Source: Bombus terrestris | Taxonomy: Eukaryota > Arthropoda > Insecta > Hymenoptera > Apidae | Assembly: GCF_910591885.1 (NCBI RefSeq) | Contig: NC_063272.1 | Location: forward strand, 11,978,364-12,042,363 | Direction of reading: 5' to 3' | DNA: 64,000 nucleotides | In this document: positions 13,768 to 26,837 of the stretch, in pieces | Position numbering within the stretch: position 1 is the first letter of the stretch | Layout of the letters: each line of letters opens with the position of its first letter | Program-made: the position numbers and the translations under genes | Notes under the pieces: generated by a model | What the model saw: only the letters and a program-made list of their open reading frames with translations | Databases searched by the model: none | Told to the model about the DNA's origin: nothing

Positions 13768-13779
13768 ATGAATTTGCTC
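13768..13779 (+). CDS. Gene B coding exon 1 (MNLL)
   Basis: ATGAATTTGCTC followed by the donor GTAAGT. A 12-nt phase-0 first coding exon as in genes A and C. Confidence 0.8.
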
Positions 13780-16700
13780 GTAAGTAACTCTTTTCCGTAT
13801 CTTTTACACGCTTACTAACCATCTAAATCAATTCCGTTTCATTTCAATTTTCTTTAAAATTGAAAATAAGATGAATTTAATTTCTTGATGATAGAATTTT
13901 TGCTCCTTGATTAGTGAATTCTCATTCGGACGAAGGGAATTATTATTTAATGCGTGATTTCACTTTATCCCTCTACCTAGCATTATTTTGTGGTTCATAT
14001 TCGACGTATGTAATATGCGAAGGAAAATTTAGACGTACGTGTAATAGGTGTCTAGGGTTTGAAAATTGGAATGTAGCAGAACTAAACGTGTCGCGTGCGG
14101 TTAATTACCACGAGATGTCCCACATCGACGCGCGTTTCCGTAACACGTTCGTAAAACGGTATACGAGTTTACGCATCGTGGATTAATTATACTGAGTACG
14201 GGTTGTTTGTCGAAAGGAAAGCCATCGCGTTTGTGCCGTGAACGTAGCATGAAATTGGTCGTGAAATTATTCGGGGTGAAATTACCTTTGTATTACGTTT
14301 ACGTGATGCTGAAGATAAGAATTGAATTTAATGTAGTAATAATAATTTTATGATCATTTTGGGAGCAAAGCAGATAGGATAGAAATTAGATGCAAGAGAT
14401 GCAGATCTTAATTGTAATTATGGTGTAGATTATGGGTAACTTAGAAATTATAATATAATCTAGAAAACAGATAAGCGTATAGTTAATGCTTTAGAAAAGG
14501 AGTATTTTTATGAATCTAGGGCACTATTGTGTTAAAAACAAGTTTGACTTCAAAATTTCTTTGACTAAGATCTTTGTAATAATTCACAGTGATATTAATC
14601 TTGCAGTAATAAATCTAATTTTATTTTATTACATAATAAGAAACATTAATCATTTCATTTTGCGAAAAGATGTTATCTTACATCTTTATATAATAATTAA
14701 AATTATAATTGTGCCATGTAAAACTATGCCATCAAAAATATGACAAACTAAGTTTATATTAAAATACATAACAACTGGAATGTATGCTTGTGCGAGAGAT
14801 TCACAATCTGTCATTATAATTACATTGTCAGTAATGTCTCAGACAAGAAATGAGTACATAAATTTATTTATCCATGGTTAAGAAGACATGGTTCTCTTCG
14901 AAATGTCACGCTTTCCCATTTTACGAGTGTAACGGTTAAACGTGACCATAATATTATTTATGTTGTGCCGAGAATTATTGTAATAATCGGTTTACGATAA
15001 TCGAGTAAGATAATTATTTTGATGTTTATCGAGAAAATCTGAGATCTAGAAAAAAATAGATAATGAGAATTGTTTGGAGCATAAATTTCCAATTATAACC
15101 AAACTAAAAATAGAATTGTTCATAATATAATGTTGAATTTATGAATAAGCATTTCTTTGTTTATTTACTGCTTGCCGCTGTATGTTTCCAATTTAATATT
15201 TCTTAAATATTACTTTAAAAAAATTGATTTATCGTTAAATTAACTGCTTGTTGAAATGTAACATATTATATTCATTCATCTTAGTAGTTAAGTAAGTATT
15301 GAAATTAAAAAATTTACATAAAAGTTTCAATTCTGTGCAATAAAAGGTATACATGATTTAGATATTATTTCGTTAACGAAGATTGATTTTCTAAATTTCA
15401 CAGTTAATTTGCTTCGAATGATAGCTCGAAGAAAGCCAATAAGATAATGATAGTAAACTTGAAAGATAATCTTGTTCGCATTTGTACTGTTTCTAGTTTC
15501 CTGCTCACAATCACTATTTAAAACGTGCAGAATGAAAGTTCTATAAGAAGTAACTACAGTTCTGTATCCTATACCATTTCTAGTTTTAATTCTTTTGTCT
15601 GCTTTACTAGATACCATGTCTTACACTTACATGACAATTAGGACAAAAACAGAGCACATACATATTTTAATGTCATTAGTAAAAGTGAAAAGACTTTCTC
15701 CCATTCTAAATTGAAAATCAAGAAATACCCGATACAACATCTCCCAGTTTATTTAAAATATAACATGCCGATTTTTAGAAAATAAAAAAAAAGTTTATAA
15801 AACATGTGCAATAATCCTAGATAATAATAATAACAATAATAATCCCTTATCTTTGTTTGTTACATATTACACTTATTATTCTATATTTTCTATAATTTCA
15901 TTATTTTATATTTACTATTCTATCTTTTTTTATAATTATATTATATTATCGATATTTAACTATCCTATTTAAAGTTGAAAATATTTTGCACGATACTGAT
16001 AATTGATTTTGATTTCGTTCTCTTATTATGGCTTATATAGAACATTAAGGAAGAAACAATAAAATGGAACAAAAACTTGTATCAATTGTTTCAATTAAAA
16101 TTATACGAGCAAAATAATAAGCTTGATCAAACCAAATTTTAACGAAAACGATCTAAACGATTTAAACGTACAGAAGAATGTTGACCTGGAAAATTTAATA
16201 TTCTGTGTCGCGTTCGATTTTTTAATATTGGCTTGACAGGGAGTCGCTTCTAGACTCTAGACAAGTTGAACTCGTAGCGCAGATCCTTTTTTCTTGCACG
16301 GATAATCGAAGCAGGCGTGTCCTGCCGGTTAATTTATATTTCACTTTCTACCGGCGAGCGTGTAATTCTTGCAATGCTGTGCTCGATAGTTGCACGCTGT
16401 ACTGCCTTAGTCCCGGTTTCCAGATAGATTTCGTTCCTTTTTCTTGCGAGTGGAATGCTCGAAGGAAAGGCATAGCAACTCGTCGCCTTTTCCCGATTAC
16501 GGAAATTGCTGTTGCTAATCGAAGACACGCAAAACTTTCCCCTCTGGAAACTGGCATTTTATTGGGTTCAGATCTAATTAAACTGATAATTACCAAAATT
16601 CACCTTTCTCCAGAAACTTCAATTACAGATAGTAGAAATATTGAAAGATCTGCTTTGGTACCGTGAAGACCATTTGTGACTGGCGTAGTAAAGTTCTCCA

Positions 16701-19700
16701 AGATAGAAAATTTTATGGAAACGATGCACACGATAATACGTGCTTGGAAATTTTCTAAAAACTTGGACATTCGATACTTATTTATTCATCGTGCTTTCAA
16801 AATATTAATAAAGTGATTTTTATTGATCATAATTCCTATAGTCACTATTTAACTTTCAGTAGAATTTCATTCTTTTGCCGAATCCCTAAAAAGACTAGAA
16901 TTATTTGAATAAATTGAAAAATTGTAAAATTCTAATTTTAATCGATTTCTTTCTAATTGAATTTAAAATGCAACTACTGATCTTGCAGATAATCTGTTTT
17001 CTTAAAATAGATTTCAATGATACAAAGCTACTTATCAAGGTCGTTGTATATTGTTACTTATAGAATTGCACAAAAAAGTAATTGTTAATTGTATAAAAAA
17101 GAATTTATTGTTAAACGCTTTGACAGTTTCGATAATTGTTGGAATTACTATCGAAAAATATTTTAATCCAAATTTATTTGTAATATTTTTTTGAAGTGTT
17201 TTCTGTTTATTTAGAACGTTAATTATAAAAGAAAATAGAAGAATATTTTTAAGTATCTCTCCAAATTAAAACCATCATACGATTTCTCTGTTAACATAAT
17301 TGGATGACAATGCATGTATACATGTATACATTTTCATGTATAAAATATCATTATAGGAGATGCTGTGAAACTAGATAAACCATTCGACATGTAACTTGAC
17401 TAATCTTGATTTAGCTCGTTTAATTAACTTAATGAGCTCTAATGAATGTATTAACCTTATCCGATAATTGTAAGAGGCAATAGTACGTATATGTATATAT
17501 GCGTACATACATTATTGTACGTTTAGGACATTTGCATTGTTTGAATAAGAGTAATCGTTGCTTGAATCATTCAAATGTATCAATTTTCGTTATGGTCCTG
17601 AAATGTGTTATTATTAGCTTGATCACGAAGAATCTGGTCTTGAAGTTACCACTTTCCCTCGCAGTCACGTTGCCCCGCTCTCGAAATGCAATTCAATATA
17701 AATGTACACGACATCAACTAGTGCGTAATCGTAGCTGTCAGTGAACCAAGTTCCACCATATTAGATAATACTATGATTAGAACTTCGTGTTACACAATCG
17801 AATTTCGATTTTTTTATTATTATTGCTTCTTTCAATATTACTGAGTCAATGAGAATATTTGTAGAACAAAACACTTCACTGCCAAGGATATTTGTATCCT
17901 GCGAATGATTTGCGAATTATCTACGAATTCCTCGAAGTTTCTTTTCGAACCGTTCGAGTTAAAATTTATCCATGATATTTCTAAAAATGATCATTGATAA
18001 TTTTGACAATAGTTATACTCAGTACAAATCATTATCGATAAGGAAATTTATTTATTTCTTCCAATAAATATATCTATTAATAATAATATTATAATTAACT
18101 GATCTATACCGGTGAAAGAATGGGAAACTCAATATTGCGTTGGTACGTCGTTTGAACTTTGTTTAGAACACCTTAAACACTGTAATTAGAAAGTATACGG
18201 CTCTTGAATCATTGTGTAATGCAACCCTTATTTGGATAACAGGAAACGCTTAATAAACACTTAATTAATGGGTTGCTACTGAATACGTTCAATTAGCACT
18301 TCCTGATATTTAGAAGTATTTTCATATTACAATGAAATAAAATTAAAAATAGATGAAATTCGGTAAAGAAATAAATGCTGACCATAAAAAGACGAAATAA
18401 GTAACTTGTATTTACAATCTTTTTGTAGGTTCTTTTGTTACTAACAGTTCCAGCGTGCTTGGCACAATTCTCGATACAAGGACCCAGTGACGGGAATCGA
18501 GTCGCCCAGGGTTTACGAATAGAGGAAGGGAAAGGAATCCAATACACAGATCAAAATGGTAGAAAGCAGATAAGATATCGATACCTACTACTACCATGAG
18601 AATAAAAATCTTTCTGCATAATTCATTGCTCTATTTCTCCGACTGATACAAATTTACGATCAGATTTGTTAAAGCCAACATCGTTTGTTAAAGCCTTGTC
18701 GAAGTACTTTAACATTTGTATTATAGTTTGCACATATTTTGCAAATTAAACTCTATAGTGTTTCAAATAAGCTGCTTTTTAATGAATATATTCTTCTAAT
18801 TTTTAATGAAACGAGCATCTTTACATATTTGAATTAAAAGCGTACGTACACATATTTATTGATTCATACACATTCGTACACATATTGATTGATAATTTAA
18901 TAATTATTATTACTATAAATCTTTCTGGAAAATTCTAAGGACATTTTTGTAATAGATACGAAGTGAATACTTGCAAGAATAGTTTGGAAATATATCTGAT
19001 ATAAGATATACTTTTTATATTTCCTTGTTTAGAATTAATCGTATAAAAATGTACTGAAATAATTTCGTAAAATAATATCTCATTGAATTTTAAAATATTA
19101 ACTAAAGAATTACTTTATAAGAATACAAATTTTCAAGTTGATAATGAAGACATACACAAGTATTAAATACTTTTCTAATAATATTCGTGTAACAGTATGT
19201 ATGAAGCAAGTAATGATCTCTCTAATTTAATTTATTCAAATTTTAACATATAATTTACCATGTTTAACCTTTTTATTTTACAGAATCAAACGAAGGTGGC
19301 TTTAGTATTACAGGCGCAACAGACGGTAACGCTCAAATACAAGGTGCTAGCGATGGTCATTCTAATTTTCGAATTCATGGTGCCAGTCGCGGCCCAGCGG
19401 AAAGCTACAATGTACAAGGACCTAGTGCAGGGTCATACAACATCCAAGGATCAACTGATGGACATAGTCATTCAATTATTCAAGGCTCCTACGATGGTAA
19501 TTCAGGGTCTGCGAAATCTCTCCAGTATAATGATCCCAGTGGTAAGTGAATCCATAGCCTTCTACCTTCATATTTATACTTGATAATTATTGTATTCATT
19601 TTCTACTATGACAATAATTAAAACAATCGTAGCTTTTCGTAAAATATAAATTTTTTGAAAGTCATCTTTTATAATGTATGCCTTTTCCCGAAATAAGTTA

Positions 19701-21947
19701 ATTTCAATCTAACACATGGAAGCAACAGTGCGTAATATCTTCTGAATAAGTCAAAAATTAAATTTCTGCTTGAAAGGATTAAGAGTGAACTGGAAATCAT
19801 TTGATCGGCAACCACAGCCAAGGGCGCAGCAGACAGCACAATACTCGGAAGCTGCAATCGCAAGTGCACCAAGAGCGCCACATCGGCAAAGGGCTCATGC
19901 ACCAAGGCAACCGCAACCACCTCCACAACCCGAACCATTTGCTTTACAACAATCGAGGCCTTTGGATAATGCACCTACGCAAATCAAGCAGCTTCTCCAA
20001 TTGCAAGCACAACTTCCATACGTTAATATTATTCCTGAACCATATAGGTAATGTTTATATTACATAATAAAATAATACTTTTTATTTTCTCCAACTTCAT
20101 TTTCTTATTTAGTTGTTTTAAAAGATCTAGAACTAGTACTGTGAATATTAAACGCTGTTATATAAAGTATTATCAGTTGCTAGATGATGTAATAAGGATA
20201 GCTATCTTACATGCAATGTAATTATGTAATAGTATTTTAATGTGATATAATAGTGTCTCAATGTAATATTATGATATAATATTGCTTATCTCAATCCAGT
20301 TTGATGATATAATAGAACCTTAACAGTATCTTAGTAGAATGATCTCTAGTATTATTTGTTGATGTATTGAATTTGGTATAACCAAAACAGTTTATTTAAT
20401 TCTTTTTAAACACGAAATAAATAAGAAGATAAAATAAACAAAGGAAAGTTATGGTCTATATACATATATAACATTGTAAATTTTTTGTAGATATGAAAAT
20501 TTGTTAGCATCACAAGGTAATCAACGACCTGAGTATCAACCTGAGTATCAACCTGAGTATCAACCTCGGTATCAACCCGAAGCCCAAGAGGAACCAGCCC
20601 CTTCACCACGACGACCAGCTTATCGTGGGAAACCACGTGGTCCGCCTAGACAGAGGCGACAGGCGCCACAATACAGACCGGAAGCTCCTGCTGCACCGCA
20701 ACAGCAGCATCGCAGACTTCCGCAACCACCGGCTGAACCTCAAATTAAATATAATCCCAATCTACCGCCTCAGCTTCAACAACTATTGAAATACCAGGCC
20801 GAAACTCCGTATGTCAACTTAATTCCTGAACAATACAGGTAAATTGAATATTTAACTAGTAAAATTATCCATGTTATTTAATACTAGGATTCATTGATTA
20901 CCCTTGTATATCATTGTATTGTATATAGGATAATTATGCAAAGAAATGTCAGTTAGCCTAGTGATATCATATTATCCTACATTTAAGTGGACTAGTTGAC
21001 TAATGTGAAGTTCTAACCGGTGCCTATAGTCACCCTCTTCAATGGCGAATAAATTCAATTGATTACGTTTCGTTCAAGATTTCAGTTAATAATTACAAAT
21101 TAAATTATGTTGAATTTTTATATACTTTCTTATCCTAAATTTTTTCATATACTTGCCATTACGCATTTAGCTCTTGATATTGCGTATTGCTGTAATCACC
21201 CTTGAATAATAACTCTGATTTTAGTCATCCTTAAATTAAACCAGTAATAAAAGAATTAATAGTTTTACGAAAGAATTAACTTTTAGATTTAATCCGGAGC
21301 CAGCCGCCCAAATGCAGGTAGAGCAGGTCCGTAACTACTACCAAGATCTTTTAAGACAGCAACCAACATCTCCTACCGTACACACAGTACCGCCAGTGGT
21401 CGCGCCTGCCCCACAACGAATACGAGGTCCACCACAAGATCCGCAATCAGGTCCGGCATATTCTAGACCAAAAAGACAAGCGCCACATCAACGACAGCTA
21501 CGACCGCAACAACTACCAGCTGAACCAGTACCACAATATTCCACCAATGTTCCTGGTCAAATTCAGAGTTTATTGAAATACCAAGCACAAATTCCTTATA
21601 ACATTATCGCCAATCAGATCGATTATCGTCTTGATAAGCCATACGTGCCTCAACCAATTAAACCTACTGGTGCTCCGGAAGTTCAATATCAACCTCCAAA
21701 TCAATATCAAAGTCAAAGTCAATATCAAGGACAGAGTCAATATCAAGAACAAAATCAATATCAAAATCAAAATCAGTATCAAGATCAAAACCAATATCAA
21801 AGCCAGATTCAATCACCAGACGCGTACCAAGGTCAATCAAGTGGATATAGCCAAGTCTATGCATCGCAGTCACAGTATACTCAGGCTCAATTTGGAGCAC
21901 AAGAACCTGAGCATGGAGTTCGTCCTGTTACCGAAAGACAATATTGA
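13768..21947 (+). CDS. Gene B: secreted Gln/Pro-rich protein with three exon-encoded modules, 559 aa
   Basis: Spliced CDS 13768-13779, 18429-18558, 19284-19541, 19777-20047, 20491-20838 and 21287-21947 (1680 nt). Residues 1-15 are a signal peptide (MNLLVLLLTVPACLA|Q). Residues about 48-133 form a Gly/Ser/Asn-rich segment with repeated (I)QG..DG..S units. Residue 134 starts GLRVNWKSF, the counterpart of GLKVDWKFF in gene A. Then come three module copies: 199-224 (QIKQLLQLQAQLPYVNIIPE), 315-340 (QLQQLLKYQAETPYVNLIPE) and 428-454 (QIQSLLKYQAQIPYNIIANQ). Copies 2 and 3 are preceded by PAY, R-x-[RK]-R|QAP and LPxxPAEP. The C-terminus is a QYQ/NQYQ-rich tail. No catalytic domain is visible. An extracellular structural, probably cuticular, role is inferred. 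The total frame closes through all five introns. Confidence 0.82.
13780..18428 (+). other. Intron 1 of gene B
   Basis: 4.6-kb AT-rich intron. A GC-richer complex block at about 16200-16680 stands out and may be an enhancer; overlapping short open frames there on both strands look fortuitous. No other gene is seen. Confidence 0.65.
18429..18558 (+). CDS. Gene B coding exon 2 (signal peptide core)
   Basis: Acceptor TTTTTGTAG, donor G|GTAGAAAG (weaker than the others, phase 1). It encodes VLLLTVPACLA and the start of the mature chain ending QYTDQN. If the donor were skipped, translation would continue 13 codons to a TGA at 18596-18598, giving a short secreted isoform. Confidence 0.75.
18559..19283 (+). 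other. Intron 2 of gene B
   Basis: 725-bp AT-rich intron ending in a good polypyrimidine tract (CCTTTTTATTTTACAG). Nothing else is recognised in it. Confidence 0.7.
19284..19541 (+). CDS. Gene B coding exon 3 (Gly/Ser/Asp repeat segment)
   Basis: 258-nt symmetric phase 1-1 exon encoding 86 residues rich in Gly, Ser, Asn and Gln. Spaced repeats include GATDGNAQIQG, GASDGHSNFRIHG and GSTDGHSHSIIQG. It has no counterpart in genes A and C and, being symmetric, could be skipped without a frameshift. It ends QYNDPSG, like the exon 2 end of gene A (KYHDPNG). Confidence 0.75.
19777..20047 (+). CDS. Gene B coding exon 4 (GLRVNW motif and module copy 1)
   Basis: Acceptor CTTGAAAG, donor AG|GTAATG (enters phase 1, leaves phase 2). 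It encodes GLRVNWKSF, a Pro/Gln/Arg-rich spacer and the first module ending IIPEPYR. Confidence 0.8.
20048..20490 (+). other. Intron 4 of gene B
   Basis: 443-bp AT-rich intron between module exons 4 and 5, from AG|GTAATG to TTTTTTGTAG. Nothing else is recognised in it. Confidence 0.7.
20491..20838 (+). CDS. Gene B coding exon 5 (PEYQ repeats and module copy 2)
   Basis: 348-nt phase 2-2 exon. It begins RYENLLASQ, then three to four PEYQ tetrapeptides from a 12-bp direct repeat at 20529-20576, a basic stretch with RQRR|QAP (residues 277-280), and the second module LPPQLQQLLKYQAETPY. It leaves at AG|GTAAAT, as exon 4 does. Confidence 0.85.
20839..21286 (+). other. Intron 5 of gene B
   Basis: 448-bp AT-rich phase-2 intron from AG|GTAAAT to AACTTTTAG, similar in size to intron 4. 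Nothing else is recognised. Confidence 0.7.
21287..21947 (+). CDS. Gene B coding exon 6 (module copy 3 and Q/Y tail)
   Basis: Terminal 661-nt exon starting RFNPEPAAQ. It contains RPKR|QAP (residues 400-403), LPAEP, the third module VPGQIQSLLKYQAQIPYNII and a tail of QYQSQ/NQYQ units from near-tandem hexanucleotide and dodecanucleotide repeats at about 21690-21810. Its module is closer to that of gene A (PYEVIAN versus PYNIIAN) than to copies 1 and 2. Confidence 0.85.
21690..21812 (+). repeat. Coding CAATATCAA-type repeat in gene B
   Basis: Repeated CAATATCAA/CAAAATCAA units encode a run of Q, Y, N and S (QYQGQSQYQEQNQYQ and similar). The periodicity is 12-18 bp with point changes, so length variation between individuals is likely. 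Confidence 0.85.
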
Positions 21948-24900
21948 AGACAATCGTTGGTTCAATTAAGTCGTATCTTCTATATTTGCTTTTGATTCGA
22001 TATTCCGTTTTATTTTTAATCGATCGTTTCAATTATTTGGATCGATGTCTTTACGTTTCGCACGTTGGAAAAGATTGTCGCCGATGGATTCTAGATTTTC
22101 GGTGCAATTACAAATATAGAGTTAAGGTACTTGACATCAATTTATTTGTTATTCCGTTAAAGTTTCATTATTAATTTCGAATTTATGTTGAAAGAATGAA
22201 AACGTTAATTCTGTTGATTTAAATGTTAGTTGTTTGATAACAGTTATTATAATAATTGGAATTATTGGAATTGATATTTTCGATTGACTCCGAATTGAAT
22301 TTTCAATTGAATTGCAATTGAACTTTAAATTAAGCGTTTTTAACTCTTTGGTTGTGTAAGAAAAGTGTATTTTGCCGCGACAATATTTTTATCAATGTCA
22401 GATTCGTTTCACGTGATATGCAATTACAGAGAAATCAACGCTGTCGCTGCGATTGCATTTTATTTTATATACTTAAGTTACTCGTGAACTGAAATACTCA
22501 GATAATATTATATAATTCGTTTTTGTTTCAGAAAAGTTTTCTTTTATACTCATTGAAAATAGTATATCTTTAATTATTTTTAATAATTAAAAAGTTACAG
22601 TATTTATACTAACATTTTCTCTCAAATTTTATTTAATTAGACATTTATAACAATAGCAGCGATGAATACATATATACTCGTCGAAGGAAGAAGCTTTTTG
22701 CTTGCTTTTACAGTTTGCTATACTCGAAGTAATATTTATTTCAACATATTGTTTTCTATTTTGTTACTTATGTAATTAGTAGACTGCGCTTGTTTATGCA
22801 AATTCATATTTTTATGACCACATCCGAGTAAACGAAACATAAATACAGTTCTGTTCCATCTTTCAAATAATATTTTAAAGAATCTTGTATATTTTTTAAA
22901 TATCTGTATATTTTTCGCATAATATTCTCTGCATTTTTGGATTTTTAAATTCTCGCAAATGTATAAATATCCGCAGTTAGTAATTGTGGTCGGTGATATG
23001 TATTTTTAACATATTGTATTGAAATTTTAGATGTACCTAAATTTCACCTATAGAAATCGAATACTGCATCATAAAATATTCGACGTTTCTCTTTCGTTTA
23101 ACGACGTCAGAACACTCAATAGTAATTTGTAACAACCATGAAATGGAATGAAAGAAAAGTATTGCTATAACGGAAGTCGTTTGGTGCCCCATTAATTTTT
23201 ATATACGGAAATATAAGCGGAATATACACAGTTCCCTGTTATATGCGATTTCCGGTGAAAGAAGAAAAAATGAAAGTAGAGCGCCATATTGTGAATTCCT
23301 TTAAGGACCTATTGCACTGCGATTTAACGCATAAATACGTGGTCTTCGATTAACAACAATTATTGTGATTAAATTCAACGATTATTATTCAATAAGCTTG
23401 CCTGTTTTTATAGTTTTTATATTTCAACGTTTTCTAATAAAACATTTTTCACTCAAACGTATTTCAATTAATTGTTTCAATCGATGTGACTGGCCAATCA
23501 TTTAGATTATAATTTTACGCGAGTGAAACATCATAACAGAAATGAATTTCGTGGTCAAGTTTACAAACATGAATCCTTGTAAGTTTAATTATACTATAAA
23601 ACATAAGTACATACAATTAAAAACATGGACAGATAGTTATTCAATCGTCTATCATAATATTATACTTACGAATGTATAATGTAACGCATTTTAAAGATTA
23701 CTTTAAACAATGATGATCAAGTTTACCACAGGAATTATATTTCGATGCGCTAAATCGCGCGAGGTTTCATATATCCGGTTTCGCATAGATCCACTTTCAC
23801 TCGAAGATTTTCCTTCGAACGTGTAATCTAGTTAACCCAATCATCCTCGCTATTTAATCAAGTTAATCTTTTCGACCTCCAATTTTTAAGAATAAAACAG
23901 ACACAAAGCCGCACATTTATTATTCACGACTACATACATAATGATGTTTAATTATTAGTGGATAAAATTGGAGCGTTTTACATAGTGTTAGATTAGACAA
24001 GAAGTGGAACGGTGAATGTAGAACATTAAGGTCAATTGTTTCCGCGAGCAAGTTGTTCAGTCATCGATTAAATCGTGGCTTTTTTTATCGAATACAAAGT
24101 GTCTCCGTAGAAACGGTACACTTTATGCGAGATATTAATACGGTCGACTTAGGAATACGGAAGTGACCGATGCATATGCTTCCTGCAATCGGTAACTTTA
24201 CCGTTACGTGACTAGAAATACGTCTTTTACCTACCACGCACATGTTTTATTCATTTGTTACTTATATTTACGTCGATGTTAACTTTTGGTTTACTGGTTA
24301 AATAGATTTTATTCGATTTTGTCTTAATCCTATGTTTAATGAGATAGCCTATACTAAGATATAGAATTATGTGTTATTGTTAAAATAAGAGAAAAATAGG
24401 AAAAGATAAGTATAAGTTAGAAGTTGGTAAAGCACTTAAACAATAATAAATTAAACTCAAACAGAAATTAAAAATGAAGGCAAGAAGTGCATAAAAATTT
24501 ATACGTAGTGTTTTATTAAATTAAAAGTAGATGCACAATCATATATTCACAATCTTTGCATTAATATAAATTATATCTGACACTTGTGTAGATGAAAAAA
24601 TTCATTTTTTAAATATCATAAATAATGTCTCTTTAATAGCTCTATTTTCATCAAAGGGTACCCATGGACAATCTTTGAATGTCTATTTTTGAGCTTCCTT
24701 ACTATTAATGTTGTAAGTAGGAACTGGACACTAAAAGTCTTGTACTATTCCATAAATTTTGTACTCTTTTTAGAGTTAGCAATTTAATTCTTATTCCAGT
24801 CGATTTGATTTCTTGACTTTTCTGCCAAACCAAGTCCCCTCTATTATTTTTCCTTTTTACAGTTCGGTTAATCACCGTCAAGTAAATTCCAAAGTACAGC

Positions 24901-26766
24901 AAAGTCAATCACGTTCGAAGAGAAAAGCCGATCAAACGACTTTTACGTAACTTTAAATTAACCTCTGATATAATACGCACTCAAGAAAAGCAGTTCTGGT
25001 TTTCTAGCGGTGTAACGAAGGTTTTCCAGGAAAAGTTCATTTAAGGGAGCTGACATTTTGATAATGTAACCTAAATTGAAACCTTGTATGTGGTTGAGGA
25101 ATATATATCTATATAGTGGCAGACAAAAGAAAGTTTAAAAAGCAAATAGTGCGATAAAACAACGTTATTCTACACTTGGAAGGGAATGCTGTTTGACAAA
25201 ATTTAATATTGACGATATTGACACATCAAATTTAAACTTAACGATACCCATAAATACAAGTAACTTTCTTTAGCTCGCCATTGAATCTACTTTAATTCGA
25301 GTAATCTACTTTGCTGCTGTTTAATAATCTTGCTTTTTCTATAATGTTACAATTAGAACACGGTGTTTATAGATCTCATTTATTAAAGACTAGCTGTTCA
25401 TATTAATATCCACGTACTATCCATAAAAGTACCCATGACATGTCCAAGTAGCACTACAAAATACGAAAACAACAGCCACACAATTGGTGTTACGGGCGAA
25501 ATGCTGATAATAATAATTAACTGTATATGACTTTTACATTTTAATGGCAGCAACTTTCTCGTGACTCTAGATTTTTATGAACGAACGACTGATAGATATT
25601 AGTTTGGATATACCACGATTACAAACACTATTGCTCAGCATAATGGTGCGCAAAATAATAATTAATAGTAAAATTGTTGAAAGCATTACACAAAAAACTT
25701 CATTAATATCACACTTTTCTTAAGAAGATCGTACAGTAATTTTACACAGTATATATGTATTTAAAAAAAAAATTTTATAGTTGATACAACACTAATAAGA
25801 AAAAGCAGAATTCTTGAGAAATAGATACTTTGTACATTGAACCAATATGATTGGAAAAGTGAACATCTAATTTCTTCTTTAAGAATATGTAACTGTCGCC
25901 GGAAAAACTTTTCGTAACGCGTTTTAATAATAGTTGGTAGGTATATATTAGGGAAGAGAGATACTAGTTCCTCATCATAAATCACATAGTAAAGTAAACT
26001 ACATCGTATAATACTAATTAATACTGATTTTAATTACTGCTAACAATTCAGTTATTCAAAAGTCACATTGGTCAGTTGCATAATTTAAAAAGTAGAGAAA
26101 AATGAAGACACGACAAATACTGCTTTTCCAAACCTATCTCGCAATTTACTATTATTTATATCATCTCCTGGTTATAAATAAATTTTTGGAAATAAATCAT
26201 TAATTTTTGAAAAATTGAATATTGATCGTGTATGTAAGTAACGATATTGTAAAAATGTATAAGAAATGAAATTGTTCACTTTGTCTTCTGAAAAATTTAA
26301 TTATTAATATTTTGTGACAAATAAACATTGCAGAAGAAAACAAATAAATTATACACAATCTTCGATTCTTTTATTTTTAATAAAATTTCCAATGACCTTT
26401 GACACAATATCTGTGACATAGTAACAATTAATTATCCCTCTACCATTACACTTCAATAACTTTAATGAAACACCTAGTGATCCTTGACCAAGTGAAAATT
26501 AATCGATTTAAATTGGCAAATCCCATCATTAAGCGAGGCATAATTTCAAATCGAATCGTCACAGTTCCAGATTTTCTGGTACACCTAGTCGAATTACTTC
26601 CTGGGTAACGGCGACAGAAATACTGCATACCGTTCATATGAGCCGCGTTTGTTACGTGACGAACGGGCGGGGGACCTGTATGATGGAGAAAAAAATTTCA
26701 GTCGAAACCAACCAACCGTGAAAGTTAGTGGTTGGCCGGACCATTTACCCTGGAAACGGTCGCCCA
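21948..26766. other. Intergenic region between genes B and C
   Basis: 4.8 kb, mostly AT-rich, with no supported gene. The 3' UTR of gene B must lie in its first part, but I see no compelling polyadenylation hexamer close to the stop. The final 200 bp (26,560-26,766) become GC-rich and form the promoter of gene C. Confidence 0.5.
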
Positions 26767-26798
26767 TATAGAAGTGCGTCGCGTTGCGGCCGCCAGTT
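26767..26798 (+). promoter_or_regulatory. Core promoter of gene C (TATA box and likely start site)
   Basis: TATAGAAG at 26767-26774, similar to TATATAGAAG of gene A, with CCAGTTTC about 26 bp downstream as the likely initiator. The ATG is at 26838, giving a leader of about 43 nt. Confidence 0.65.
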
Positions 26799-26837
26799 TC
26801 GTTCAGCTCTTATCCCGAATTCACCTACACCTTCGAC

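Noticed and set aside
16334..16666. Overlapping open frames on both strands in gene B intron 1
   Set aside because: Open frames in both orientations result from local base composition; no codon preference or motif favours either strand.
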